The notes beneath the pieces are model-generated. The model made no database searches, was not told the origin of the DNA, and saw only the letters and a list, made by a program, of their open reading frames with translations. From assembly GCA_028693565.1 (NCBI GenBank), contig JAQUVE010000016.1, positions 1 through 32,455 on the forward strand: a stretch of 32,455 nucleotides of DNA. Direction: 5' to 3'. The stretch is from Sulfurospirillaceae bacterium. GTDB taxonomy: Bacteria > Campylobacterota > Campylobacteria > Campylobacterales > Sulfurospirillaceae. The first letter of the stretch is position 1. Every line of letters begins with the position of its first letter. The translations under genes and the position numbers were made by a program. Shown here piece by piece: positions 8,097 to 15,600 of the stretch.

Positions 8097-9242
8097 TTAT
8101 GCGTTATGTAAAATCTCTTCGATAACGGCTTGTGTATAAACGTCACTCGCACCTTGTCGTTGTGCCGCTAAAAATACATTCGCCGCGATAGCAGGAATAG
8201 AATCGGTACTAATTCCAGCCTCTTTTAAACTCACAGGAGCACCGATTTTTGCAAACCAACTTTTAAGCGCAATGATGCCTTCTTCCGCACTCTTTTCCCC
8301 AAATATTTTCTGTGCAAAACGTTTAAATTGTGTAGGATTTTGCGTGTGAAACCAGCTCATCCATGCTGGAATGACGATTGCTAAACCTGCACCATGAGCA
8401 ATATTGAACAGTGCTGAGAGCGAGTGTTCAATCATGTGATTAGGGAAGATCGATAGGTTTGTACCAGCTGTTGTAGAGCCATTGAGTGCTTGCGTTGCTG
8501 CCCATGTAAATTCAGCTCGGGCATTATAATCTTCAGGATTTTGAAGCAAAATTTCGGTGGTTTCCATGACAGTTAGGATAATATTTTCGACCATACGTGA
8601 TTGAAAATGAGGCTGAATGGATGCGGTTAAATAGCCTTCGATGACGTGCGCAATAATATCAACGGCTGAATACGCAAGATAGTTTTTAGGAACACTCTTG
8701 GTCAATTCTGGGTTGAGAATAGAGAGTCTTGGGTAGACATGAATAGAGGCGATATTGTACTTTTGCTGTAACGTATCGTTCGTGACAACTGCAAAGCCGT
8801 TCATCTCACTGCCTGTAGCGGCAAGTGTCATGATGGCATAGACAGGGAGCGCCTTTTCAATGACAGATTTACCAATAAAAAAGTCCCAAACATCGTAGTG
8901 ATACAATGCGCCTGCAGCGATACTCTTGGCACTGTCTAGAACAGAACCTCCACCGATGGCAAGTATGGCTTCAACCTTTTCTGTTTTAGCGATTTTGATG
9001 CCTTCGTATACTTTGGAAAGAACAGGGTTGCTGATAATGCCAGAGAGCTCTACCCACGCAATGCCTTTTTCCTTCAAACGAGAAGTCACTTTTTCATAGA
9101 GTCCATTACTTTTAATGCGTTCGCTACCGTAACAAAGTAAGACTTTAGTGATGTTGTCTTCTGCGAGTGCAGAGCCGATGAATTTTTCTTTATTTTTCCC
9201 AAATTCGATTTTTGTGGGGTTATGATAGGTAAAATCAACCAT
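8097..9242 (-). CDS. Iron-containing alcohol dehydrogenase (BDH/YqhD type)
   Basis: The 381-residue group III alcohol dehydrogenase would reduce aldehydes or oxidise alcohols with NAD(P)H in the cytoplasm. It has the GGGS dinucleotide-binding loop (97-100, then VLDSAKSIAA) and likely metal ligands Asp195, His199, His269 and His283, with the 14-residue His-His spacing seen in FucO. The overall pattern (starting DFTYHNPTKIEFG) fits the NADPH-dependent butanol dehydrogenase/YqhD branch. Substrate is not determinable. AAAGGAAAA precedes the ATG. It follows yjbR by 65 bases on the same strand and may be co-transcribed with tag-yjbR. Confidence 0.9.
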   Translation of the reverse strand: MVDFTYHNPTKIEFGKNKEKFIGSALAEDNITKVLLCYGSERIKSNGLYEKVTSRLKEKGIAWVELSGIISNPVLSKVYEGIKIAKTEKVEAILAIGGGSVLDSAKSIAAGALYHYDVWDFFIGKSVIEKALPVYAIMTLAATGSEMNGFAVVTNDTLQQKYNIASIHVYPRLSILNPELTKSVPKNYLAYSAVDIIAHVIEGYLTASIQPHFQSRMVENIILTVMETTEILLQNPEDYNARAEFTWAATQALNGSTTAGTNLSIFPNHMIEHSLSALFNIAHGAGLAIVIPAWMSWFHTQNPTQFKRFAQKIFGEKSAEEGIIALKSWFAKIGAPVSLKEAGISTDSIPAIAANVFLAAQRQGASDVYTQAVIEEILHNA

Positions 9243-9307
9243 ACGTTTTCCTTTTATTTATTTTTTTCTTGTCTGCGGTATGTATTTAAATATGCTTCAA
9301 ATCTTCC

Positions 9308-9664
9308 TTAAGAATTGCGTATAAATGATTGCATTTTTTTAGTAAGTGAAGCAAAAACAAGTTCATACGAGTCATCAATCCATCCAAAGAGTAATGATTC
9401 ATCAACTCCTTCATGACAGATGATCGTGTTCCAATGCTTTTTATTCATATGATAACCTGCAATGACATTGTCGTACATCTCACGAAGTTCCTGTGCATAA
9501 TAAGGATCACACTTAAGATTAATACGAGGTGGATTACTGGTTTCATCTATTAGCGCAAATATTTTGTTGCCAACTTTATAAACTGCAGTCGTTTCATCAA
9601 AAGGATATTCTTTAATAGCCCCTAGATGATCAAGACAGTACTCTTTAAGTCTTCTAAATGTCAT
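9308..9664 (-). CDS. MmcQ/YjbR-family protein
   Basis: With the start at the ATG ending at 9664 the protein is 118 residues, the usual length. It has the family features EYPFDETTAVYKVGNKIFALI, NLKCDP, and the late KKHWNTI motif. YjbR proteins have a CyaY-like fold and are called DNA-binding by homology; the function is unproven. Upstream in-frame ATGs (ending at 9691 and 9697) would extend it 9-11 residues and increase overlap with tag from 11 to about 44 bases. No start has a strong Shine-Dalgarno sequence, so coupling to tag translation is likely. Confidence 0.8.
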   Translation of the reverse strand: MTFRRLKEYCLDHLGAIKEYPFDETTAVYKVGNKIFALIDETSNPPRINLKCDPYYAQELREMYDNVIAGYHMNKKHWNTIICHEGVDESLLFGWIDDSYELVFASLTKKMQSFIRNS

Positions 9665-10229
9665 ATGATTTGCACTTGCAATGGTTTTCATGGTCATTCA
9701 CCATACCACACGCTTGCATAAAAGCGTAGATGGTCGTTGATCCAACGAATTTGAATCCTCGTTTTTTAAGATCTTTAGTGAGTGCATCTGAAATGGTTGA
9801 GGTGCATGGAGCAGTTTTATAATTGGGAACATCATTGACAATCGTTTTTCCATTGACATAGCGCCATAAATAAGTGTCCAGTGAGCCAAATTCTTGAATA
9901 ATCGCTTGCGTCAGTTTGGCATTATGAATAATCGCTTCAATTTTAGGACGGCTTTTAATCACTTCACCCTCTTTTAAAATTTGTTCAATCTCTTTTTCCC
10001 CAAATAGGGCTACTTTGGTAAGTTCAAAGTTCACAAAAGCTTTGCGGTAACCGTCTCTTTTTTTCAATACAGTCAGCCAACTAAGCCCAGCCGATTGCGT
10101 TTCCAAACATAATAATTCAAACAGTGCTTGATCATCATGAAGTGCTTTTCCCCACTCTTCATCATGGTAAGCAACATAAACAGGGTCACTCAATTTGAGC
10201 CATCCACAGCGTGAAAAGTCTAATGCCAT
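9654..10229 (-). CDS. tag: DNA-3-methyladenine glycosylase I
   Basis: The 191-residue base-excision enzyme removes 3-methyladenine from DNA. Tag signatures are CGW (Cys8), DPVYVAYHDEEWG (His22), the ELLCLETQSAGLSWLTVLKKR helix-hairpin-helix region (two pieces of one motif), and a C-terminal MVNDH followed by HCKC, supplying the zinc site with Cys8 and His22 as in E. coli Tag. I chose the ATG ending at 10229 because AAGGAGAA lies just upstream and family members begin close to the CGW motif. The longer frame to 10271 would start upstream of a likely -10 (TACAAT, 10261-10266 minus). It overlaps yjbR downstream. Confidence 0.95.
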   Translation of the reverse strand: MALDFSRCGWLKLSDPVYVAYHDEEWGKALHDDQALFELLCLETQSAGLSWLTVLKKRDGYRKAFVNFELTKVALFGEKEIEQILKEGEVIKSRPKIEAIIHNAKLTQAIIQEFGSLDTYLWRYVNGKTIVNDVPNYKTAPCTSTISDALTKDLKKRGFKFVGSTTIYAFMQACGMVNDHENHCKCKSYDI

Positions 10230-10417
10230 TTTCTTCTCCTTAAAGAAGTATCGTGCTAAAATTGTAGCCAATTAGAGTTAACGAATAGAAAAGCAAAATG
10301 ATTAATATATAAAAAGATAAATTAACTCCTATTAACTTTTTGTTTACGAAAGATTAATTTAGCGTTTAAACTATCATTCTATACTTTCCTTACCAAAACA
10401 ATTACCTCCTTTTTGTG

Positions 10418-10423
10418 TATAAC
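10418..10423 (+). promoter_or_regulatory. Candidate -10 element for the solute-binding protein gene
   Basis: TATAAC preceded by TG lies just before the two-hairpin leader and would start a leader of roughly 70-80 bases. It is a weak match, chosen because of its position. Confidence 0.35.
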
Positions 10424-10443
10424 TTAACAACTTTAAAAGATGA

Positions 10444-10487
10444 GCTCTCAGATTGCCCGGTCTGAGAGCGACACCTTTACATGGTGA
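10444..10487 (+). promoter_or_regulatory. Two-hairpin leader, second hairpin hides the Shine-Dalgarno
   Basis: Hairpin I is a perfect 9-bp stem (10444-10452 with 10461-10469) with an 8-base loop TTGCCCGG. Two bases later CACC (10472-10475) pairs with GGTG (10483-10486). GGTGA (10483-10487) is the only plausible Shine-Dalgarno sequence for the ATG at 10497, so hairpin II would block it. I do not match this to a known riboswitch class. It is a candidate cis-regulatory element, not a proven one. Confidence 0.5.
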
Positions 10488-10496
10488 CTTCCAAAA

Positions 10497-12014
10497 ATGT
10501 ATAATCTTTTTATGAAAACATTTACTTTAATCATCTTTTTATCACTGTATCTATCCGCACAAACACTACATTTAGCGATATCTTCTAATCCTAGTCGTAT
10601 TAATCCTATTTTGTCAACCGATTCGGCAAGCAGTGAAATAACACGTTGGATTTTTAATGCGCTCATTACTTATGATAAAGATGCAAACATTATCCCTGAA
10701 TTGTGTGAATCATACGAATTTTTGGATGATGTGACACTTGTGTTTCACTTAAAACATAATATTTTATGGAGTGATGGTGTCCCTTTTAGTGCTAAAGATG
10801 TTTTATTTACGTATCAAACTATTATTTCTCCCACAATTTATACACCCTATGCTTCAGGATTTACACATATTGATTCTGTTGAAATGCTTGATTTATTTAC
10901 GCTTAAAGTTCATTACAAGTATCCTTATTTTAAAGCGTTAGAAATTTGGATGATGGAAATTTTACCAGAACATATTTTAGGTGCTGAGAAGGATTTAATG
11001 ACGAGTAAATTTAATCAAGCACCTATCGGTACGGGGCCTTATATTTTAACACAATTTGCGATTTCGCAAGATAGTGTATTGCAAGCAAATCCAAATTATT
11101 TTATCCATAAACCAAACCTTGATAAAATTATTGTTCATTATTTGCCAGATAAATCGGCAGAATTCTTAATGCTTAAGTCCAAGAAAATCGATGTAGGATC
11201 ACTGACTCCTTTACAACTTGAACGACAAATAGATCATGAGTTCCGAGAAAATTATGCTATTTACGAAGATATTGCGCATAATTATTCGTACATGGGATTT
11301 AATCTTAACAATGAAAAATTTAAAAACCCAAAAGTAAGACAAGCACTTTCGTTAGCAATCAATAGACAAGAGTTGGTTGATATTCTCTATTTTGGGCATG
11401 GTAAAGTATGTACAGGGCCTTTTTTACCAGGAACAGGTGCGTTTAACGCTTCTATTGTTGCTCCTAAACAAGATATAGCCAAAGCAAAAGCTTTATTGAA
11501 AGAAGCTGGCTACGATGAAGAGCATCCTTTTGAATTTGAACTAAGTACCAGTGCTAGTGGAAGCGGAAGTTATTCTGCACAAATTTTGCAATACCAATTT
11601 GCAAAAGCAGGAATTATCATGAAACTACGTGTCATGGAGTGGCAAGCATTTTTAAATACAGTGGTGATGCCACGCCACTTTGATGCGGTATTGATGGGAT
11701 GGTCTTTAGGGTTGAAACCGGATGCTTACAGCATATGGCATAGTGAATCATCACGAAAGGGTGGATTTAATTTTATTGGCTATCATAATGAAACAGTTGA
11801 TACTTTAATTAAAGAAGCTGAAAAAACTGTCGATCAGGAGGCATTTAACAGACTATACCAAAAGATTTTCACACTCATTACTGAAGATAATCCTTATCTT
11901 TTCTTAGTCATTCCCAATAGTATTACAGTAGTTAATAAAAATATTTCTCCCGTATCAAGTTCCATCATTGGGGTGATGCATAATACAATTGACTGGATGA
12001 AAACAGACTTCTAG
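10497..12014 (+). CDS. Peptide/nickel-type ABC transporter solute-binding protein (SBP_bac_5)
   Basis: The 505-residue protein is exported; an N-terminal signal peptide ends around LYLSAQ. The mature part follows the DppA/OppA family 5 pattern: SSNPSRINPILSTDSAS, the ILWSDGVPFSAKDVLFTYQ block, GTGPYIL, and NPKVRQALSLAINRQELV. Such proteins bind oligopeptides, dipeptides, nickel complexes or similar ligands in the periplasm. No permease or ATPase gene is next to it, so it is an orphan here. The start at 10497 uses GGTGA inside a hairpin; an in-frame ATG at 10512 would also leave a signal peptide but has no Shine-Dalgarno sequence. The cadF-like gene follows behind its own promoter. Confidence 0.88.
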   Translation: MYNLFMKTFTLIIFLSLYLSAQTLHLAISSNPSRINPILSTDSASSEITRWIFNALITYDKDANIIPELCESYEFLDDVTLVFHLKHNILWSDGVPFSAKDVLFTYQTIISPTIYTPYASGFTHIDSVEMLDLFTLKVHYKYPYFKALEIWMMEILPEHILGAEKDLMTSKFNQAPIGTGPYILTQFAISQDSVLQANPNYFIHKPNLDKIIVHYLPDKSAEFLMLKSKKIDVGSLTPLQLERQIDHEFRENYAIYEDIAHNYSYMGFNLNNEKFKNPKVRQALSLAINRQELVDILYFGHGKVCTGPFLPGTGAFNASIVAPKQDIAKAKALLKEAGYDEEHPFEFELSTSASGSGSYSAQILQYQFAKAGIIMKLRVMEWQAFLNTVVMPRHFDAVLMGWSLGLKPDAYSIWHSESSRKGGFNFIGYHNETVDTLIKEAEKTVDQEAFNRLYQKIFTLITEDNPYLFLVIPNSITVVNKNISPVSSSIIGVMHNTIDWMKTDF

Positions 12015-12035
12015 CAGATTTTATTAGAAATAATA

Positions 12036-12044
12036 TGATATAAT
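12036..12044 (+). promoter_or_regulatory. Extended -10 promoter for the cadF-like gene
   Basis: TGATATAAT is a perfect extended -10, 36 bases before the ATG, with T-rich sequence upstream in place of a -35. AAGGAAA (12069-12075) is the ribosome-binding site. Confidence 0.75.
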
Positions 12045-12080
12045 GCGCAGTTAAAATATGCGTTATTTAAGGAAAGAAAA

Positions 12081-13100
12081 ATGAAAAAGCTTTTATTGTC
12101 ATTGGCGGCGATATCGACTTTAATGTTTGCAAATACAACTGCTTACAATTATGAAGTAACACCAACTATTGGTGGTGTTTTACCAGAGGGAAACCTTGAT
12201 TTAAAAGATCAATTAACATATGGTTTGCGTTTTGGTGTTAATCTTGAAAATACCATTGTTGATCAATTTGAATTGGGTTATGATAGAACCAATAATACTA
12301 AATATGATGCTATTGGTGCTACTGAAAAAACAGCCTTTAACCGCTATTACGGTAACTTGGTTAAAGAGTACAAGATGACTCCAGAGACGGCGTTATATGC
12401 GTTAGTAGGTCTTGGTTACGAAGATGTTAAAAATGAGCAATATGAAAATAGAGACAGTATGTTCGCACAATATGGTGGTGGTGTAAAATACTGGGTAACG
12501 GATAGCTTCGCGCTTAAAGCTGAAGTGCGTCATGCGGTGAAATTCCATGGTGGCGATAACAACTTATTTTACAGCTTGGGTTTTGTGATTCCTTTTGACG
12601 CTAAAACAGCTCCCGTAGTTGCTAAAGCGGCACCTGCTCCAGTTGCTCCAGCGCCTGTGGCAAAAGCTGCTCCAAAAGACAGCGATGGCGATGGTGTTTA
12701 TGACGATAAAGATAAATGCCCTAATACACCAAAAGGTTCTGTTGTTGATGCTGATGGTTGTACAAAAATCATTCGTTTACATGTAAAATTTGATTTTGAT
12801 AAATCAACTGTAAAACCAGAATTTATGGCTGAAATTCAAAAAGTGGCAGATTTTATGAAACAAAATCCTGGATACAGTGTTGTTCTTGAAGGACATACAG
12901 ACTCTAAAGGTAGCGATGCTTACAACATGAAGCTTTCAGCTGAGCGAGCAAAATCTGTTGCTAAAGCACTTGGAACATTAGGTGTCTCAAGCGCTAAAGT
13001 AACAACAGAAGCGTATGGCGAGAGTAAGCCTATCGCAACCAATGATACTGATGCAGGTCGTGCAGAAAACAGAAGAGTTGACGCTAAATTTAATAAGTAA
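12081..13100 (+). CDS. cadF: CadF-like OmpA-family outer-membrane protein
   Basis: The 339-residue protein has a signal peptide (1-17), an N-terminal eight-strand beta-barrel (about 20-172), an Ala/Pro linker (175-198), a thrombospondin type 3 calcium motif DSDGDGVYDDKDKCP (200-214), and an OmpA peptidoglycan-binding domain (230-337, with LEGHTDSKGSDAYNMKLSAERA and GRAENRRVDAKF). The barrel aligns well with Campylobacter jejuni CadF (FEITPT...EGNLD there, YEVTPT...EGNLD here). The place of the C. jejuni fibronectin-binding FRLS motif reads YWVT (137-140), so adhesin function is doubtful. Its role here is probably to tether the outer membrane to peptidoglycan and form a small pore. MscS follows after 10 bases. 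Confidence 0.85.
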   Translation: MKKLLLSLAAISTLMFANTTAYNYEVTPTIGGVLPEGNLDLKDQLTYGLRFGVNLENTIVDQFELGYDRTNNTKYDAIGATEKTAFNRYYGNLVKEYKMTPETALYALVGLGYEDVKNEQYENRDSMFAQYGGGVKYWVTDSFALKAEVRHAVKFHGGDNNLFYSLGFVIPFDAKTAPVVAKAAPAPVAPAPVAKAAPKDSDGDGVYDDKDKCPNTPKGSVVDADGCTKIIRLHVKFDFDKSTVKPEFMAEIQKVADFMKQNPGYSVVLEGHTDSKGSDAYNMKLSAERAKSVAKALGTLGVSSAKVTTEAYGESKPIATNDTDAGRAENRRVDAKFNK

Positions 13101-13110
13101 TTGATCCAAA

Positions 13111-13905
13111 ATGGAATTTAACTGGGATAGCATTTCAGAATTTTCCGCATTGTATGGGATGAGAGCATTTGTCTCTCTTCTCATCTTTATTATCGGAAAA
13201 AAAGGTGCATTATTTTTAAGCTCTCTTATTATCAAAGGGATGCGCAAATCTCAAATTGATGAGACGATTATCAGTTTTTTCTCAAGTATTATCTACGGTG
13301 GTTTTTTAATCATCATTATCCTCGCATCTTTAAGTAATTTAGGGTTTGATACGACTTCATTTATTGCTGTTCTTGGCGCGGCTGGACTTGCTATTGGATT
13401 GGCACTTCAAGGAACACTCTCCAATGTCGGAGCAGGTGTTTTAATAGTCTTTTTTAGACCCTTTAAAATAGGCCATGCTGTGGTTTTAGCAGGAGAAAGT
13501 GGAACAGTAGAGACCATTAATCTCTTTAGCACAATGATTAAAACTCCCGATAATAAACAAATTATTATTCCAAATTCAGCAGTTATCGGTAAAAGTATTG
13601 TCAATATTTCGGCCAAAGAAACGCGACGCCTTGATATGATATTTACAATTAGCTATGAGTCAAATTTGAGTCATGCAAAAGAGATACTTCAAGCACTGAT
13701 TCAAGAAGATACAAGAATATTAACTGAGCCACCCTTTTTGATTGCAGTGAGTGAACTAGCAGAAACAGGTGTAAAAATCATTGTTCGTATATGGGTTAAA
13801 AGTGATGATTATTTTCCTGTAAACTATGATTTTTTAGAAAAAACAAAGCTTGCTTTTGATGCAGGAGGGATTGTTATTCCTCGCATTCAACCCCTCATGA
13901 AGTAA
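13111..13905 (+). CDS. Small-conductance mechanosensitive channel (MscS family)
   Basis: The 264-residue inner-membrane protein has three N-terminal transmembrane segments (about 16-40, 58-78, 84-114). The pore-lining TM3 is Gly/Ala-rich (LGAAGLAIGLALQGTLSNVGAG in two parts), followed by FFRPFKIGHAV and a beta domain containing NSAVIGKSIVN. These are the classic MscS features; such channels release solutes on hypo-osmotic shock. It starts 10 bases after the cadF-like gene with no clear Shine-Dalgarno sequence, so translation may rely on re-initiation. Its stop lies 2 bases from the stop of the convergent DUF4197 gene. Confidence 0.92.
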   Translation: MEFNWDSISEFSALYGMRAFVSLLIFIIGKKGALFLSSLIIKGMRKSQIDETIISFFSSIIYGGFLIIIILASLSNLGFDTTSFIAVLGAAGLAIGLALQGTLSNVGAGVLIVFFRPFKIGHAVVLAGESGTVETINLFSTMIKTPDNKQIIIPNSAVIGKSIVNISAKETRRLDMIFTISYESNLSHAKEILQALIQEDTRILTEPPFLIAVSELAETGVKIIVRIWVKSDDYFPVNYDFLEKTKLAFDAGGIVIPRIQPLMK

Positions 13906-13907
13906 TT

Positions 13908-14711
13908 TTATTTTCCAAAAATATCTTGAATCACTTTGCTACCACTGCTGAGTGGATTTGAGCGAAGTGCTTTCTCTTTTTCTCCTATCATATAAAAAAG
14001 TCCATCCAATGTTTTGCGCCCAATGTAGGTTTCAATATCTTCATCCTCGTTAGGAAGTGCATCGCCCATTCCGAAAGATTTTGCGGCACTTGAAGCTTGA
14101 CTCAGTAGATTGCTATTGGGAAGTGAGTTTTTATTACTTTGATAAAGTCCTGTGAGTGTTTGGTAAGAAGAGAGCACCTTACTCTCTTTGGCACTCTCTT
14201 TAATAATAGGCATAATGGCCGTTAAGAGTTGGGTGGCGCTTTTGTTTTTAAAATAATCTGTCGCGGCGGTATTGCCACCCGCTACAATGGCTTTGGCATC
14301 TTCTAAACTCATATTGGTAACGGTTTTTCCTAAAATCTCCGCTGTTTTGGGCACTGCTTTAGAGGCTGCTGTGTTCATTGTCTTAACAAGATCATCAACA
14401 TATTTTTTTCCACCCGCTTTTTCAGCGAGTGTTGCAATGGATTGCATGGAAGAGGGAAGAGGAATTTTGACGGCACTATTATTGAGAAAACCACCCTCTT
14501 TACCAAGGAGCGAAATAGCTTGATTGACACCTAATCCGAGTGCTTCTTTTAAACCTTTTGAGGTGTACTCTTGACTAAGCCCTGATGAAGAGGAGCTTGT
14601 TGAGGTTGTTTTTGGCGTTGCAGCTGTTGTCTCCACAACGGATTGGAGTGTATTTTGCCAACTGGCGCATAAGAGAAGCGGTAACCCTAGCAGCATTGTT
14701 TTTTTCAGCAT
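13908..14711 (-). CDS. DUF4197 exported protein
   Basis: The 267-residue protein has a signal peptide (about 1-17), a Ser/Thr-rich linker, and then the DUF4197 domain: SKGLKEALGLGVNQAISLLGK, NSAVKIPLP, the MNTAASKAVPKTAEILG segment, and DYFKNKSATQLL. The domain is all-helical and widely found as a periplasmic or lipoprotein in proteobacteria; the function is unknown to me. LLLCAS is a poor lipobox, so ordinary signal peptidase cleavage is more likely. It is convergent with mscS and divergent from the HAD phosphatase gene. Confidence 0.85.
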   Translation of the reverse strand: MLKKTMLLGLPLLLCASWQNTLQSVVETTAATPKTTSTSSSSSGLSQEYTSKGLKEALGLGVNQAISLLGKEGGFLNNSAVKIPLPSSMQSIATLAEKAGGKKYVDDLVKTMNTAASKAVPKTAEILGKTVTNMSLEDAKAIVAGGNTAATDYFKNKSATQLLTAIMPIIKESAKESKVLSSYQTLTGLYQSNKNSLPNSNLLSQASSAAKSFGMGDALPNEDEDIETYIGRKTLDGLFYMIGEKEKALRSNPLSSGSKVIQDIFGK

Positions 14712-14738
14712 GTGAGTCCTTTTTAATGAGCATTTGAT

Positions 14739-14744
14739 TATAAT
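14739..14744 (+). promoter_or_regulatory. Candidate -10 element for the HAD phosphatase gene
   Basis: A perfect TATAAT, preceded two bases earlier by TG, lies 45 bases before the ATG. Confidence 0.55.
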
Positions 14745-14789
14745 ACATTCTTACATGTAAAGAAATACTAAAACAATAGGGATAGGTTC

Positions 14790-15428
14790 ATGAAGACAAT
14801 GCTTTTTGATTTAGATGGTACTTTGATTGATTCTACAGAAGCCATTTTAGAGAGCTTTAGTGTGGCGTACGATACAATGGGTCATCTTGTGCCTGATAAT
14901 GAGACCATTAAAATATTAATAGGGCATCCTTTAGATAAGATGTTTTTAATGTTGGGCGTGCAAAGCAAAGAAGTCAATGATTATGTGTTGGCCTATAAAG
15001 AGCATTATCGGCATATTTCGAGAGCAAAAACAACACTTTTACCTTTGGCCATGGAAGCAATTAAAGAAGCATCGAGTATTGCAACACTAGGCATTGTAAC
15101 GACTAAAACAGCTCAATATTCAGAAGAATTGTTAGAACATTTAGGCGTTATGCATCATTTCGAAATTCTTATTGGTCGAGAATCAGTCGAAAATCCTAAG
15201 CCTCATCCTGAGCCAATTCTCAAAGCAATAGCTCATTTAAAGGCCGATATCAATCAAACATGGATGGTAGGTGATACACCGATGGATTTGATCTCAGCAA
15301 AAGAAGCGGGTATCGTTGGCATCGGGGTATTGTGTGGATATAGTCAGAAAAATGTGTTAGAAGAGCATACCCATCATATTGTCACAGATGCGCTAGAGGC
15401 GGTCAGATTGGTTTCAAAACTTACGTAA
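14790..15428 (+). CDS. HAD-superfamily phosphatase (phosphoglycolate phosphatase-like)
   Basis: The 212-residue protein has all HAD motifs: motif I FDLDGTLIDS with Asp7 and Asp9, motif II around GIVTTK, the Lys of NPKPHPEP, and motif IV VGDTPMDLISAKEAG. The alpha-helical cap between motifs I and II (subfamily IA) resembles Gph/PpaX enzymes. The substrate could be phosphoglycolate, pyrophosphate or another small phosphate ester. It lies between the cadF region and PFOR, the position of the hydrolase Cj1477c in Campylobacter jejuni (recalled), so it is part of a conserved backbone. Confidence 0.88.
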   Translation: MKTMLFDLDGTLIDSTEAILESFSVAYDTMGHLVPDNETIKILIGHPLDKMFLMLGVQSKEVNDYVLAYKEHYRHISRAKTTLLPLAMEAIKEASSIATLGIVTTKTAQYSEELLEHLGVMHHFEILIGRESVENPKPHPEPILKAIAHLKADINQTWMVGDTPMDLISAKEAGIVGIGVLCGYSQKNVLEEHTHHIVTDALEAVRLVSKLT

Positions 15429-15475
15429 AATTGTTATGTCATTATCATTTTTTTTCACTATCATTCTTAATATCG

Positions 15476-15497
15476 TTTGGTTAAACTTTGATTAAAC
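15476..15497 (+). promoter_or_regulatory. Tandem 11-bp direct repeat upstream of PFOR
   Basis: TTTGGTTAAAC (15476-15486) is followed at once by TTTGATTAAAC (15487-15497), two copies differing at one base and spaced one helical turn. It lies about 105-125 bases upstream of the PFOR start in the 172-base intergenic gap, a good place for a regulator or upstream promoter element. No consensus -35/-10 pair is clear in the gap. Confidence 0.4.
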
Positions 15498-15600
15498 ACT
15501 GCGTGCTAAACTTCTATTTATGAGTTATTAAGAGAATGGCAAGTAGAATAAAAAAGTTATCAGTAAGACTACAAAATGAAAATAAAACAAGGGGAATTTA

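Noticed and set aside
10402-10411. CCTCCTTTTT before the solute-binding protein gene, a perfect Shine-Dalgarno sequence on the minus strand
   Set aside because: No start followed by a meaningful frame lies at a proper distance on the minus strand; the nearest TTG frame ends after five codons.
10444-10487. Match to a known riboswitch class (preQ1, mini-ykkC, c-di-GMP)
   Set aside because: The conserved loop and core sequences of those classes that I can recall are not present; kept only as an unclassified leader.
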